DNA of 64,000 nt from NCBI RefSeq assembly GCF_029428675.1, contig NZ_JAJNEL010000001.1:868001-932000 (forward strand), in the 5' to 3' direction. The position numbers and the translations under genes were made by a program. The DNA is from Streptomyces sp. JH14 (GTDB lineage: Bacteria; Actinomycetota; Actinomycetes; Streptomycetales; Streptomycetaceae). The notes beneath the pieces are model-generated. The model was not told the origin of the DNA. It saw only the letters and a program-made list of their open reading frames with translations, and did not search any database. Each line of letters starts with the position of its first letter. Position 1 is the first letter of the stretch. Positions 41,269 to 54,849 of the stretch are shown in pieces.

Positions 41269-42240
41269 TCAGCTCCAGGGCAGCCCGGCGCGGTGGCGCC
41301 AGTACGCCTCGGGGTCCTCCACCAGCGCGTCCAGCTGGGTCAGCCGCTGCTCGTCGAGGTCGAGGAGCGGCGCGTGGAGGTTGCCGGCGAGCTGCAGGAC
41401 GGTCGTCGCGCCGGAGAGGACGACACCGGCCCACGGCTGGCGCAGGACGAACGCGAGCGCGGCCGCGTCGCTGCCGAGTTCCGCGGTGGCGGCGATCTCC
41501 TGGACGACGGCGGGAGCTTCCGTCCCGGCAAGCCGGCCGTTGGCCAGCGCCTCCTTGACGATCACGGTCAGTCCGGCGTCGTGCGCCTCGGCGAGCGCCG
41601 GTCCGGCCGATGTCTCCAGGACGTTGAAGGTGGCCTGGACGGTACGGAAGAGCGGTTCGCCGTCGACCGTCACGGCGAGGGCGGTCCGGATCGCCTCCGC
41701 CTGGTCGGGGCCGCTGGTGGAGAGGCCGACGGTGATGCCGTCGGCGGCGAGTGCGGCGAGCCGCTCGTGCAGTTCCTTGTCGGTGAGGGCCGGGCTGTCG
41801 GGCGTCACCGAGTGGATCTGGTAGAGGTCGAGCCGGTTACCGAGCAACGCCTGGGTCTCGGCGCGCTGGCGTGCGAAGGCGGCCGGGCTGTGGTCCTTGA
41901 CCTCGTGCGCCTCGGCGTCGACGGTCCAGTCGGCGGTGTAGGTGTAGCCCCATTTGCTGCCGACGACGACATCGCGCACGTCCGGACGGAGGGTCAGCCA
42001 GTCGCCGAGGAACTCCTCGGCGCGGCCGTAGGAGCGTGCGACGTCGAAGTAGCGGACGCCCTGCGCGTACGCGGCGTCGAGCAGCTCGAGGGTGAGCTCG
42101 CGCAGTACGTCGACACTGCGGGTCCCGGGCAGGTCCCGGTCGCGGTGGAGATTGATGTAGCCGGGCCTGCCGACCGCGGCCAGGCCGAGCCCGATGTGGG
42201 CGGTCGGGGTCGTCGCTGAGGCCAGGCGGCTGAAGGGCAT
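41269..42240 (-). CDS. aldo/keto reductase
   Basis: A 323-residue NADPH-dependent reductase with the TIM-barrel AKR fold. YFDVARSYGRAEEFLGDWL holds the catalytic Asp and Tyr, VVVGSKWGYTY the catalytic Lys, and YQIHSVTPDS the His. The C-terminal cofactor loop is GVVLSGATTVLQLAGNL. The substrate cannot be named. The ATG at 42238-42240 follows GAGGAG. It lies 100 bp upstream of the ECF41 sigma gene on the same strand and could be part of its regulon. Confidence 0.9.
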   Translation of the reverse strand: MPFSRLASATTPTAHIGLGLAAVGRPGYINLHRDRDLPGTRSVDVLRELTLELLDAAYAQGVRYFDVARSYGRAEEFLGDWLTLRPDVRDVVVGSKWGYTYTADWTVDAEAHEVKDHSPAAFARQRAETQALLGNRLDLYQIHSVTPDSPALTDKELHERLAALAADGITVGLSTSGPDQAEAIRTALAVTVDGEPLFRTVQATFNVLETSAGPALAEAHDAGLTVIVKEALANGRLAGTEAPAVVQEIAATAELGSDAAALAFVLRQPWAGVVLSGATTVLQLAGNLHAPLLDLDEQRLTQLDALVEDPEAYWRHRAGLPWS

Positions 42241-42311
42241 CGCGGGCTCCTCGTGGGTCGGGTTCCGTCTTTCCTTCCCGACCAACGTAGCCCGCGATGC
42301 CGTTCGCGCAC

Positions 42312-45028
<2,717 letters not shown>

Positions 45029-45059
45029 GGGTTTCTCCTTACGGTGCAATCACTGATGG

Positions 45060-45093
45060 GTATAACTATGCAGTCCTCCGTATTATTTGTCAA
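45060..45093 (-). promoter_or_regulatory. argG promoter with overlapping candidate ARG box
   Basis: Minus-strand TTGACA (45088-45093) and CATAGT (45065-45070), 17 bp apart. The imperfect palindrome GCATAGTTATAC (45060-45071) covers the -10 box and resembles an ArgR half-site pair. Confidence 0.55.
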
Positions 45094-45205
45094 AGCTGCT
45101 GGTGAACAGCTCACCCGAACGCCCGAACCGGGACCGTAAATGCCGGGCCCGGACACCGCGCAGCCCTTTACGATCGTGCCTCCGCACACCGGATGGGGGC
45201 ACGCG

Positions 45206-46465
45206 ATGAGCAGGGATGACGAGGCCGCTGAACGGCTGGCCCGGGGCGTACCGCTCCGGGAAGCGCTGGACACCTCGTCGGCAGACGCCTGGACGGCCCT
45301 CGATCTCGGTGTACGGATCCTGGCGTACGAGGCGCCTGGGCTGCTCCCGTCGTGCGACCGGGTCGACGGTCGGAGACTGCGCTGGAACTGGGACGCCCCG
45401 CTGCCCTCGGTGAATTGGTCCAGGACACCTCCCGACGAGCCGTTGCTCGCCGTCGCGCTGTGCCATCCGGACGGCCGGATCCGGGAGGCGGCACTCGAGT
45501 GGGTGGCCCGGTCGCCGGCGCTGCGCCCGCTCCTGGTCGTACGCTGCGCGGACTGGGTCGGACCGGTGCGCGACCGGGCTCGGGCGCTGTTCTCGGAGGT
45601 TCCCGGCCGGGAACTGCCGCCGCTGAGCGCGCTGGTGCTGCGGCTGTCCAGGCGCGGGCACGGTGACTTCGCCCGCCAACGGCTGGAGCGTGCCTTGCGC
45701 GATGGTGCCGCCGAGGACGTCGCGGCGCTGCTCACGAGCGAGGACCGGGCCACACGCCGGTTCGCGTACCGCATCGCGGTCGATCGCGGTCTCCTCGCCC
45801 CGGCGACGCTGGCCCGCACCGCAGCCGCCGCCTCGGACGATGTGCGCATCCAGACACTGTGTGCGGAGGCTGCGATCGCGGGGATGCGGGACGGGGCGTA
45901 CGACGAGGTGCTGGGCCCGCTGCTGTCTGCGCGGTCGCCGCAGGTACGGTCCGCCGGTGTGACCGCGCTGCGGCGGGCCGGGCGGCAGGGTGAGGCCGCG
46001 CCGTTCCTCGCCGATCGGTCCGGGGTCGTACGGGCCTGTGCCCGCTATGTACTGCGGCAGGGCGGCATCGATCCGCTCCCCCTCTACCGGTCGATGTGCG
46101 CCGACCCGGCCGCCCGTCCCGCGGCCGCCGCCGGGCTCGGCGAGTGCGGCACCAGGAAGGACGCCCAGGCGTTGTGGTCCCTGGTGATGCACCCTGCGGC
46201 CGCAGTCCGCGTCCACGCCGTCATCGGTCTGCGCGCGCTCGACGCGGTGCGGCACGAAATGCTGCGCCCCCTTCTCGACGACCCGTCACCCGCCGTTGTC
46301 CGGGTGGCGACGCGGGCTCTGTTGCCGGACGCCGACCGGATACCGCACGAGTGGCTGCTCGTCAGGACCGGGGCGGACCGACCGCGTGCGCTGCGTGTGG
46401 CGGCGGAGCGGCTGTTGCGAGCCCATGTCCGCGCGGCGGTGCGGCAGCGGCGTCCCACCGGTTGA
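45206..46465 (+). CDS. HEAT-repeat protein
   Basis: A 419-residue all-helical protein made of HEAT/PBS-lyase-like repeats (for example VRSAGVTALRRAGRQGEAAP, VRVHAVIGLRALDAVRHEML, VRVATRALLPDADRI). These build a curved scaffold for protein binding. The N-terminus is charged. ATG at 45206 is chosen for GGGGGC upstream; an ATG at 45140 is in frame but lacks a ribosome site. No enzyme activity is expected. Divergent from argG. Confidence 0.83.
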   Translation: MSRDDEAAERLARGVPLREALDTSSADAWTALDLGVRILAYEAPGLLPSCDRVDGRRLRWNWDAPLPSVNWSRTPPDEPLLAVALCHPDGRIREAALEWVARSPALRPLLVVRCADWVGPVRDRARALFSEVPGRELPPLSALVLRLSRRGHGDFARQRLERALRDGAAEDVAALLTSEDRATRRFAYRIAVDRGLLAPATLARTAAAASDDVRIQTLCAEAAIAGMRDGAYDEVLGPLLSARSPQVRSAGVTALRRAGRQGEAAPFLADRSGVVRACARYVLRQGGIDPLPLYRSMCADPAARPAAAAGLGECGTRKDAQALWSLVMHPAAAVRVHAVIGLRALDAVRHEMLRPLLDDPSPAVVRVATRALLPDADRIPHEWLLVRTGADRPRALRVAAERLLRAHVRAAVRQRRPTG

Positions 46466-46507
46466 AATGCACCTGCCGGACGCCGCATGGGCGCCGATAA
46501 TCGCCGC

Positions 46508-47095
46508 ATGGGAAAGGTCTACGAACGTATCGACGGACGCATCCGCACTTTCATCGAGGAACAGCCGGTCTTCTTCACCGCGACCGCACCACTGGCCGGG
46601 GACGGGCATGTGAACGTGTCCCCCAAGGGGCGGGCGGGAACCCTGGTCGTGATCGACGAACTGACGCTCGCCTACCTGGACTTCGGCGGGAGCGGCGCCG
46701 AGACCCTCGCGCATGTGCGGGAGAACGGACGGATCACACTGATGTGGTGTGCCTTCAGCGGGCCGCCGAAGGTACTACGGGTGCACGGCGAGGGCGAGGT
46801 CGTCCTCCGGGACGACCCGCGCTGGTCCGAGTACATCGCGCACTTCGCGAAGGAGGCGGCCACCGGGCAGGGGGCCCGCGCGATCATCGTGGTGCGGGCA
46901 AGGCGGGTCAGCGACGCCTGCGGTTTCGCTGTTCCGTTCATGGACTACCGCGAGGAGCGGACCATGCACGCCGACCACTTCAACCGTCAGTCGGACGAGG
47001 AGTTCAACGCGTACTGCACGCGCAAGGAGCATGTGGCCCAGAGCCTGGACGGGCTGCCCGCCCTGCCGTTGCCGCTCCCCGCGCGGACGGATTGA
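46508..47095 (+). CDS. pyridoxamine 5'-phosphate oxidase-fold flavoprotein
   Basis: A 195-residue protein of the PNPOx-like split-barrel family. EEQPVFFTATAPLAGDGHVN followed by VSPKGRAGTLVVIDE is the core barrel. VLRVHGEGEVVLRDDP and AVPFMDYREERTMHADHF close the flavin pocket. Members bind FMN or F420 and act as small oxidoreductases; true PLP synthesis is unlikely for this subgroup. The ATG at 46508 starts the conserved part; an in-frame ATG lies 21 bases upstream. Confidence 0.85.
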   Translation: MGKVYERIDGRIRTFIEEQPVFFTATAPLAGDGHVNVSPKGRAGTLVVIDELTLAYLDFGGSGAETLAHVRENGRITLMWCAFSGPPKVLRVHGEGEVVLRDDPRWSEYIAHFAKEAATGQGARAIIVVRARRVSDACGFAVPFMDYREERTMHADHFNRQSDEEFNAYCTRKEHVAQSLDGLPALPLPLPARTD

Positions 47096-47300
47096 CCGCT
47101 CCGCACCGGTCCTCCCGGGTGGACGGTCGGCCCGGCGTTTCACGGAGCGGGTCCGAAGCCGTCGCGCCGGGCGCTGCCGGCCGGAGCCGTCCCCGGCTTG
47201 GCCGCCGCAGAGCGTCCTGGGCCGCGCCTCGTTGGAGTCCGCCCCCATTCGGCTCCGCTGCGGCGGCAGAACGCCCCTAGCCCGCATACGGTCGTACAGC

Positions 47301-48008
47301 ATGCGCCCCGCTCTCGCACTCGCCTCCGCCGTGCTGGCCCTCTCCACCGCCACGCTCGCGGCCGTCGCTCCCGTCCCCGGACGCCCGCTCGTCGACCGCA
47401 TGGCCGACCCGGGTGGCGGCGCCCAGTTGATCACCGCCGAGGCCGCGCACACCAACTCCACGACAGGCACGGTCACCTGGTGGGACCTGCGGGGCGGTCG
47501 CTGGGTGGCGGCGGGGTCGGCACACGCCCGGTTCGGCGCGAAGGGGCTCGCCGAGGGGGCGACGCGCAAGCAGAGCACCGACACCACGCCCACCGGCCTG
47601 TACGACCTGCCGTACGCCTTCGGGGTCGAGGCGGCCCCCCGCGGGACCCGTTATCCGTACCGCCGCGTCAACGGCCGTTCCTGGTGGTGCCAGGACAACG
47701 AGGCCCGCGCCTACAACCGCTGGGTGGAGCCGCGGCCCGCGGACTGCCGGGCGGGCGAGGCCGAGCACCTGATCACGTACCCGGTGCAGTACGCCCGCGC
47801 CCTGGTCGTCGGGTTCAACTACCACCGGCCGGTTCGCGGGCGGGGTGCGGGGATATTTCTGCATGTGAACGGGGGCGGTGCGACTGCCGGCTGTGTCTCC
47901 GTACCGGCGGGCGCGATGGACCGGATCCTGGCCTGGGCGGATCCGGCCCGGCGTCCGCACATCGCGATCGGGACCCGTTCGGGCCCGACCGCGATCACCC
48001 GCTACTGA
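47301..48008 (+). CDS. secreted L,D-transpeptidase-like (YkuD-fold) protein
   Basis: A 235-residue exported protein. Residues 1-24 form a signal peptide (ALALASAVLALSTATLAAVA). The C-terminal catalytic region shows HVNGGGATAGCVSVP, the HxxG...GC motif of the YkuD/ErfK family, with nucleophile Cys at about 195. YDLPYAFGVEAAPRGTRYPY is the earlier family block. These proteins cross-link or trim peptidoglycan or act as amidases. It has no peptidoglycan-binding domain. Convergent with argR; only 16 bp separate the stops. Confidence 0.85.
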   Translation: MRPALALASAVLALSTATLAAVAPVPGRPLVDRMADPGGGAQLITAEAAHTNSTTGTVTWWDLRGGRWVAAGSAHARFGAKGLAEGATRKQSTDTTPTGLYDLPYAFGVEAAPRGTRYPYRRVNGRSWWCQDNEARAYNRWVEPRPADCRAGEAEHLITYPVQYARALVVGFNYHRPVRGRGAGIFLHVNGGGATAGCVSVPAGAMDRILAWADPARRPHIAIGTRSGPTAITRY

Positions 48009-48024
48009 GCCGGACCGGCGTGGC

Positions 48025-48561
48025 TCATCGCTCGTTCTGCGCCAGCCGCAGCAGGTGGTCGGCGAGCGCCTGACCGCCCGCCGGGTCGCGGCTGATCAGC
48101 ATCAGTGTGTCGTCGCCCGCAATGGTGCCGAGGACGTCGTGCAGTTCGGCCTGGTCGATGGCCGAGGCGAGGAACTGGGCCGCGCCCGGGGGCGTACGCA
48201 GCACCACGAGGTTGGCCGAGGCCTCCGCCGAGATGAGCAGTTCGCTGGAGAGACGCCGCATCCGCTCCTCCTTGGCGGACTCGCCGAGCGGTGCATGCGG
48301 AGTGCGGAAGCCGCCCTCGCTCGGCACGGCGTAGATCAGCTCGCCGCCGGTGTTGCGGATCTTCACCGCGCCGAGTTCATCCAGATCGCGGGAGAGCGTC
48401 GCCTGGGTGACGCTCAGTCCGTCGTCGGCCAGCAGCTTCGCCAGCTGGCTCTGCGAACGCACCGGCAGCCGGTTCAGGATGTCCACGATCCGGCGGTGGC
48501 GTGCCGTGCGGGTCTGCGGTACGGACGGCCCGCCGAACTCGGATTCCTGCGCCTCGGTCAT
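48025..48561 (-). CDS. argR: arginine repressor
   Basis: A 178-residue ArgR. The N-terminal winged helix-turn-helix is [20 protein letters not shown] followed by [14 protein letters not shown]. The C-terminal hexamerisation and arginine-binding domain ends in [20 protein letters not shown]. With arginine bound, the hexamer represses the arg genes at ARG boxes. Its start is ten bases after argD, and it is the last gene of the argC-J-B-D-R unit, giving direct feedback on the operon. Confidence 0.97.
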   Translation of the reverse strand: MTEAQESEFGGPSVPQTRTARHRRIVDILNRLPVRSQSQLAKLLADDGLSVTQATLSRDLDELGAVKIRNTGGELIYAVPSEGGFRTPHAPLGESAKEERMRRLSSELLISAEASANLVVLRTPPGAAQFLASAIDQAELHDVLGTIAGDDTLMLISRDPAGGQALADHLLRLAQNER

Positions 48562-48571
48562 CGTCGTCGCC

Positions 48572-49783
48572 TCATTCTCCGGAGCTCTTCTCTCCGGATC
48601 GTCCGTCCCCGTGTGCCGCGTCGAGAGCGCCGGGCAGTGCCTCGAGGAACGCCTCCACCTCCGCGTCACCGATGATCAGCGGCGGCATGAGCCGTACGAC
48701 ATCGGGGGCGGGTGCGTTCACCAGAAGTCCGGCTCCCTGAGCCGCCTGTTGCACCTGAGGCGCGAGGGGCTCGGTGAGCACGATACCCAGCAGCAGACCG
48801 GAGCCACGGACGTGGGAGACCAATGGATGCCCCAGCTCTTCGACGCCGTCCCGGATCTTCTCGCCGAGCCGCTTCACCCGGTCCAGTGCACCGTCGGCGG
48901 CGAGGGTGTCCAGGACGGCGAGTCCGGCGGCGCAGGCGATGGGGTTGCCGCCGAACGTCGTGCCGTGCTGGCCGGGCTTGAGCAGGTCGGCCGTCGCGCC
49001 GAAGGCGACGGTGGCGCCGATCGGAAGTCCGCCGCCGAGCCCCTTGGCGAGGGTGACGATGTCCGGCTCGACGCCCTGGTGGGCCTGGTGCTCGAACCAC
49101 TGGCCGCACCGGCCGATACCGGTCTGCACCTCGTCGAGGACGAGCAGGGTGCCCGTGGCCCGCGTGATCTCCCGGGCGGCCTCCAGGTAGCCCTTGGGCG
49201 GGACGACCACACCGTTCTCGCCCTGGATGGGCTCGATGATCACCAGCGCGGTGTCGGTGGTCACCGCGGCGCGGAGGGCGTCCACATCGCCGTACGGCAC
49301 ATGCGTGACATCGCCGGGCAGCGGGAGGAAGGGCTCCCGCTTCTTCGGCTGGCCGGTGAGGGCGAGGGCGCCCATGGTCCGGCCGTGGAAGCCGCCGTCG
49401 GTCGCGACCATATGGGGCCGCCCGGTGAGCCGGCCGATCTTGAAGGCGGCCTCGTTGGCCTCGGCGCCCGAGTTGGAGAAGTAGACGCGTCCGGTCCGGC
49501 CGAAGAGCTGCAGGAGCCGTTCGGCGAGCGCGACGGGCGGTTCGGCGATGAAGAGGTTGGAGACATGGCCGAGGGAGGCGATCTGGGTGGAGACGGCCTC
49601 GACGACGGCGGGGTGGGCGTGGCCCAGCGCGTTCACCGCGATACCGCCGACGAAGTCGAGGTACTCGGTGCCGTCGGCGTCCCACACATGGGCGCCCTCG
49701 CCGCGGACCAGGGGAAGCCGCGGGGTGCCGTAGTTGTCCATGAGCGAGCCCTGCCAGCGCTGCGAAAGCTCGGCGTTGGTCAT
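48572..49783 (-). CDS. argD: acetylornithine aminotransferase
   Basis: A 403-residue class III PLP aminotransferase that converts N-acetylglutamate semialdehyde to N-acetylornithine. The PLP site is [17 protein letters not shown] with the Schiff-base Lys, and [13 protein letters not shown] carries the cofactor-binding Asp. Its ATG overlaps the argB stop by 4 bp (ATGA). The C-terminus is a short charged tail. Confidence 0.97.
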   Translation of the reverse strand: MTNAELSQRWQGSLMDNYGTPRLPLVRGEGAHVWDADGTEYLDFVGGIAVNALGHAHPAVVEAVSTQIASLGHVSNLFIAEPPVALAERLLQLFGRTGRVYFSNSGAEANEAAFKIGRLTGRPHMVATDGGFHGRTMGALALTGQPKKREPFLPLPGDVTHVPYGDVDALRAAVTTDTALVIIEPIQGENGVVVPPKGYLEAAREITRATGTLLVLDEVQTGIGRCGQWFEHQAHQGVEPDIVTLAKGLGGGLPIGATVAFGATADLLKPGQHGTTFGGNPIACAAGLAVLDTLAADGALDRVKRLGEKIRDGVEELGHPLVSHVRGSGLLLGIVLTEPLAPQVQQAAQGAGLLVNAPAPDVVRLMPPLIIGDAEVEAFLEALPGALDAAHGDGRSGEKSSGE

Positions 49784-50718
49784 GCTTCCCCCTGTGCGTC
49801 GGGTGCTTCGGATGAGTCGGGTGCTTCGGGTGAGTCGGGCACGACCATCGTGCCGACACCTTCGTCGGTGAAGATCTCCAGCAGGATCGAGTGCTGGACC
49901 CGGCCGTCGATGACACGGGCGGTCTCGACACCGTTGCGTACGGCGTGCAGGCAGCCCTGCATCTTCGGGACCATGCCGCTGGACAGCTCCGGCAGCAGCT
50001 TCTCCAGCTCGGTCGCGGTGAGCCTGCTGATCACGTCGTCGCTGTGGGGCCAGTCCTCGTAGAGACCCTCGACGTCGGTGAGGACCATCAGCGTCTCGGC
50101 GTTCAGCGCGGCGGCGAGTGCGGCGGCCGCCGTATCGGCGTTGACGTTGTAGACGTGGTTGTCGTCGGCGGAGCGCGCGATGGAGGAGACGACCGGGATC
50201 CGGCCGTCGTCCAGCAGCGCCTGGATGGCCCCGGTGTCGATCGCGGTGATCTCGCCGACCCGGCCGATGTCGACGAGTTCACCGTCTATGAGGGGCCGGT
50301 GCTGGGTGGCGGTGATGGTCTGGGCGTCCTCGCCGGTCATGCCGACGGCGAGCGGGCCGTGCTGGTTGAGCAGGCCGACGAGCTCGCGCTGGACCTGTCC
50401 GGCCAGCACCATCCGCACGACGTCCATCGCCTCGGGCGTGGTGACGCGCAGCCCGGCCTTGAACTCGCTGACCAGGCCCTGCTTGTCGAGCTGGGCGTTG
50501 ATCTGCGGGCCGCCGCCGTGCACGACGACGGGCTTGAGGCCGGCCTGCCGCAGGAAGACGACGTCCTGGGCGAAGGCCGCCTTCAACTCGTCGTCGACCA
50601 TGGCGTTTCCGCCGAACTTGATGACGACCGTCTTGCCGTTGTGCCGGGTCAGCCACGGCAGCGCCTCGATGAGGATCTGCGCCTTCGGGAGTGCGGTGTG
50701 TTTCCGCGCCGCGCTCAT
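49780..50718 (-). CDS. argB: acetylglutamate kinase
   Basis: A 312-residue amino-acid kinase that phosphorylates N-acetylglutamate, the arginine-inhibited step. [27 protein letters not shown] and [15 protein letters not shown] are the ATP- and substrate-binding blocks. It overlaps argJ (upstream) and argD (downstream) by 4 bp each. The C-terminus carries an unusual short repeat tail ([12 protein letters not shown]) beyond the kinase fold, encoded by an 18-bp tandem repeat. Confidence 0.97.
   Translation of the reverse strand: MSAARKHTALPKAQILIEALPWLTRHNGKTVVIKFGGNAMVDDELKAAFAQDVVFLRQAGLKPVVVHGGGPQINAQLDKQGLVSEFKAGLRVTTPEAMDVVRMVLAGQVQRELVGLLNQHGPLAVGMTGEDAQTITATQHRPLIDGELVDIGRVGEITAIDTGAIQALLDDGRIPVVSSIARSADDNHVYNVNADTAAAALAAALNAETLMVLTDVEGLYEDWPHSDDVISRLTATELEKLLPELSSGMVPKMQGCLHAVRNGVETARVIDGRVQHSILLEIFTDEGVGTMVVPDSPEAPDSSEAPDAQGEA
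49798..49833 (-). repeat. two 18-bp tandem repeats at the 3' end of argB
   Basis: Two copies of an 18-base unit (plus strand GTCGGGTGCTTCGGRTGA), the first at 49798-49815 and the second at 49816-49833, followed by a partial third. They encode the hexapeptide S-x-E-A-P-D twice in the tail of acetylglutamate kinase. Confidence 0.8.
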
Positions 50719-51869
50719 GAGCTGTACGCGCTGTTCTCGTGGACGTAGTCCGCGGTGAGGTCGTTGGCCCAGATGACGGCCGACTCGGAACCGGCGGCGA
50801 GGTCGGCGGTGATCTTCACCTCGCGGTAGCGCATGTCGACGAGGCCGCGGTCCTCGCCGACACTGCCGTTCTTGCAGACCCAGACGTCGTTGATGGCGAC
50901 ATTGAGCTGGTCGGGTTCGAAGACGGCCTTCGTCGTGCCGATCGCGGAGAGGACCCGGCCCCAGTTGGGGTCCTCGCCGTGGATGGCGCATTTGAGGAGG
51001 TTGTTGCGGGCGATGGAACGGCCCACTTCGACGGCGTCGTCCTCGGTCGCGGCGCCCACGACCTCGATCCGGATGTCCTTGGAGGCGCCCTCCGCGTCGC
51101 CGATCAGCTGCCGGGCCAGATCGGCGCAGACGGCACGTACGGCCTCGGCGAACTCGTCCTGCCCAGGGGTGATCCCGCTCGCGCCGGAGGCCAGCAGCAG
51201 CACGGTGTCGTTGGTCGACATGCAGCCGTCGGAGTCGACCCGGTCGAAGGTGGTGCGGGTCGCGGCACGCAGCGCGGAGTCGAGTCCGGCCGCGTCCACA
51301 TCGGCGTCGGTGGTGAGGACGACCAGCATGGTGGCGAGTCCCGGCGCGAGCATGCCCGCACCCTTGGCCATACCGCCGACGGTCCACCCCTCGCCGCCCG
51401 CGACGGCGGTCTTGTGGACGGTGTCCGTGGTCTTGATCGCGATGGCGGCCCTCTCGCCGCCGTGCTCGCTCAGCTCCGCGGCGGCCCTCTCGATGCCGGG
51501 CAGCAGCTTGTCCATCGGAAGCAGTGTGCCGATCAGCCCGGTCGAGGCGACGGCGATCTCGCCGGCGCTGTGACCGATGAGGACCTCGGCGGCCTTCTCG
51601 GCGGTGGCGTGGGTGTCCTGGAAGCCCTTCGGGCCCGTACAGGCGTTGGCACCACCGGAGTTGAGCACGACGGCGGTGACTTCGCCGCCCCTGAGGACCT
51701 GCTCCGACCAGAGGACGGGGGCGGCCTTGACACGGTTGGAGGTGAAGACGCCCGCGGCGGCGCGACGCGGGCCGCGGTTGACCACGAGGGCCAGGTCCGG
51801 GTTGCCGCTCTCCTTGATCCCCGCGGCGATGCCTGCCGCCGAGAATCCCTGTGCTGCCGTGACGCTCAC
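50715..51869 (-). CDS. argJ: bifunctional glutamate N-acetyltransferase / amino-acid N-acetyltransferase (ornithine acetyltransferase)
   Basis: A 384-residue ArgJ that transfers the acetyl group from acetylornithine to glutamate, recycling it. It is made as one chain and cut by itself between Ala and Thr in APGLATML; Thr180 becomes the nucleophile of the beta chain. [17 protein letters not shown] and NPNWGR-type [12 protein letters not shown] are the other family blocks. GTG at 51867-51869 has GAGGAG upstream. Its stop overlaps argB. Confidence 0.97.
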   Translation of the reverse strand: MSVTAAQGFSAAGIAAGIKESGNPDLALVVNRGPRRAAAGVFTSNRVKAAPVLWSEQVLRGGEVTAVVLNSGGANACTGPKGFQDTHATAEKAAEVLIGHSAGEIAVASTGLIGTLLPMDKLLPGIERAAAELSEHGGERAAIAIKTTDTVHKTAVAGGEGWTVGGMAKGAGMLAPGLATMLVVLTTDADVDAAGLDSALRAATRTTFDRVDSDGCMSTNDTVLLLASGASGITPGQDEFAEAVRAVCADLARQLIGDAEGASKDIRIEVVGAATEDDAVEVGRSIARNNLLKCAIHGEDPNWGRVLSAIGTTKAVFEPDQLNVAINDVWVCKNGSVGEDRGLVDMRYREVKITADLAAGSESAVIWANDLTADYVHENSAYSS

Positions 51870-51957
51870 TGCATCTCCTCGTTCGCTTCTGCGGCCGCGC
51901 GCCTCGACGGCGCGGCCTTCGTCGTTGTCCGCAGCCCGGCGGCTGCACGTGCGTCGC

Positions 51958-53515
<1,558 letters not shown>

Positions 53516-53677
53516 CACGCTCCACGCTCCGCCGGGAGCTGAGCGGTCCCCGTGGCCCGCAGGGTGGCCGCGCCCGGGTCTACCTGGGGTCCTTCGGGAT
53601 ACCGCAAAGGGTGCGGTGTTCAGATATGCACCCCAACCGTCGCTCCAGGACCCTTGGAACCTGTGCCTCGTGGCTCT

Positions 53678-53953
53678 CTATCGTGGTTCGTGGGCTGCCA
53701 ACCGGCAGGCGCCGTTCGCAGCGCCGCCCGGCACTCCGGCCCCGGTCAGCCCGTTCACACAGCTCTGCAGGTCGCCGCTCACACCACGGTGGCACGCCGT
53801 CGTGACGGCGTCGGTGACGCCGACACCTGCCTGAGCGGCCATGTTCGTGCAGGCGGGGATGTCCGCGTGGGCGGCAGGGGTGGCGAGAGCTGTGGCGCCG
53901 AGCGTGAGGGTCAGGCCGGCGAGGACACCGGCAACGCGTGTCGACGTGCGCAT
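53678..53953 (-). CDS. small secreted cysteine-containing protein
   Basis: A 91-residue exported protein. The signal peptide runs to ATPAAHA (about residue 30). The mature 61 residues, beginning DIPACTNMAAQAGVGVTDAV, contain four Cys, likely two disulfides. The composition is Ala/Gly/Thr-rich and chaplin-like in size, but the chaplin signature is missing. The ATG at 53951-53953 is preceded by a modest AGCAGG. Function unknown; probably surface or secreted. Confidence 0.7.
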   Translation of the reverse strand: MRTSTRVAGVLAGLTLTLGATALATPAAHADIPACTNMAAQAGVGVTDAVTTACHRGVSGDLQSCVNGLTGAGVPGGAANGACRLAAHEPR

Positions 53954-54056
53954 GGGACGCACCTGCTTTCCGGGATTGTCACGCGGCCCGGCCCCGGCGG
54001 TGCCCGAACCGTGTGGGAACGGCGCCGAACGGCGCTCGACGAGGGCTTCTCCTCTC

Positions 54057-54167
54057 CTACGGTGCTGGAGCAACGATGCGGCCGCCTCGACGTGACGAGA
54101 GCTCCACGGCGTAGCCCTTCGTACCGATCCCGGTTTCCTTGAAATCGCACGTCGGGATGGCACGCAT
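54057..54167 (-). CDS. short peptide ORF (36 residues), possible precursor peptide
   Basis: A 36-codon ORF on the same strand as, and 103 bp upstream of, the small secreted protein gene. It starts MRAIPTCDFKETGIGTKGYA, contains one Cys, and ends in RRGGRIVAPAP. The ATG at 54165-54167 has a good ribosome site (GGGGGA, six bases away). The charged middle and the Gly/Arg/Pro tail are reminiscent of ribosomally made peptide precursors, but no modifying enzyme is next to it and no family was recognised. It could also be a plain small protein. Confidence 0.4.
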   Translation of the reverse strand: MRAIPTCDFKETGIGTKGYAVELSSRRGGRIVAPAP

Positions 54168-54770
54168 GAGAGTCCCCCTCTGGGAGAGGTGCTGGGGAAC
54201 CGCCCACGACATCGGCCCCCGGGGCGGCCGATGGGAACGGCCGCAGGACGGTGCGCGGCCCGTGGCGAGACGAACACCACCCCAAAGTGCTGCGGAGGCG
54301 CGCCACCTGCTGCTTCCACCGTACGACGGGGGGCGTCTCGCCACGAGCCGATCGGCTCCGGTGGCGGCCGGGCACGCTGTGTGCCCAGCCGGCCACGCAG
54401 TTGCCGGCTGCCGCTACGCCGACGGGGCGGGGTGAGAACTCGGGCCGCGGACGGGGCTGATGCACACAGCCGGCATCTGAGGCCCCGTCACCGGAGAGCC
54501 CTCCGGCCCGTCCAGGCTTCCGGTGATGGCCATGCGTGAGTGATCAAGTGGACGAACGCATCAGTCCAGTCCTGCCGCGAGAAGCTCGCGCTCCGGCCTG
54601 GACCCTCCGAGATCTGTTCACCCCACTGTGGCCGGCGCTCGCGCGGTGACGATTCATGACAACGGCCGCGCCTTCGACGGCGTTCTGACGGGCCTTGCCG
54701 AAGAGGCGAAATACGAAGAGGCGAAAAAAGAGAAAAGGCGGAGAAGGAACTCGTCCGTCCACAGCTGACG
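54168..54770. other. intergenic stretch without a supported gene
   Basis: About 600 bp upstream of the short peptide ORF. GC-rich to about 54620, then a purine-rich, lower-GC run (54680-54760, AAGAGGCGAAAAAAG-type). A 37-codon GTG frame near 54536-54649 has plausible codon bias but no recognised family. No promoter or RNA could be assigned with confidence. Confidence 0.4.
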
Positions 54771-54808
54771 GCAAAAAACAAAGGCAAGGAAATTGCTCAC
54801 TCCTTGCC
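54771..54808 (-). terminator. intrinsic terminator with U-tract on the minus strand, upstream of rox
   Basis: Read on the minus strand, an 8-bp hairpin GGCAAGGA/TCCTTGCC (54783-54790 with 54801-54808) is followed at once by TTTGTTTTTTGC. This is a classic rho-independent terminator, rare in Streptomyces. It points leftward, so the transcript it ends must start to the right, antisense to the rox leader. Confidence 0.6.
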
Positions 54809-54849
54809 ACTATCAAGATATAGCGCACAGGGGGCCTTGCGGCAAGGCC
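54793..54849 (+). promoter_or_regulatory. rox promoter with inverted repeat at the start of transcription (RAE-like)
   Basis: TTGCTCAC (54793-54800), 18 bp, TATAGC (54819-54824), GCACAG, then the perfect palindrome GGCCTTGC-G-GCAAGGCC (54833-54849). From memory this resembles the rifamycin-associated element found before rifamycin-inactivating genes. The same layout recurs upstream of helR in this window. The leader to the rox start is about 220 bases. Confidence 0.65.

Noticed and set aside
53678..53953. Short chaplin
   Set aside because: Signal peptide and size fit, but the paired-Cys chaplin core signature is missing and there are four Cys.
54536..54649. 37-codon GTG frame ending DLFTPLWPALAR
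   Set aside because: Looks protein-like, but has no ribosome site, family or neighbour to support it; it may be a remnant.
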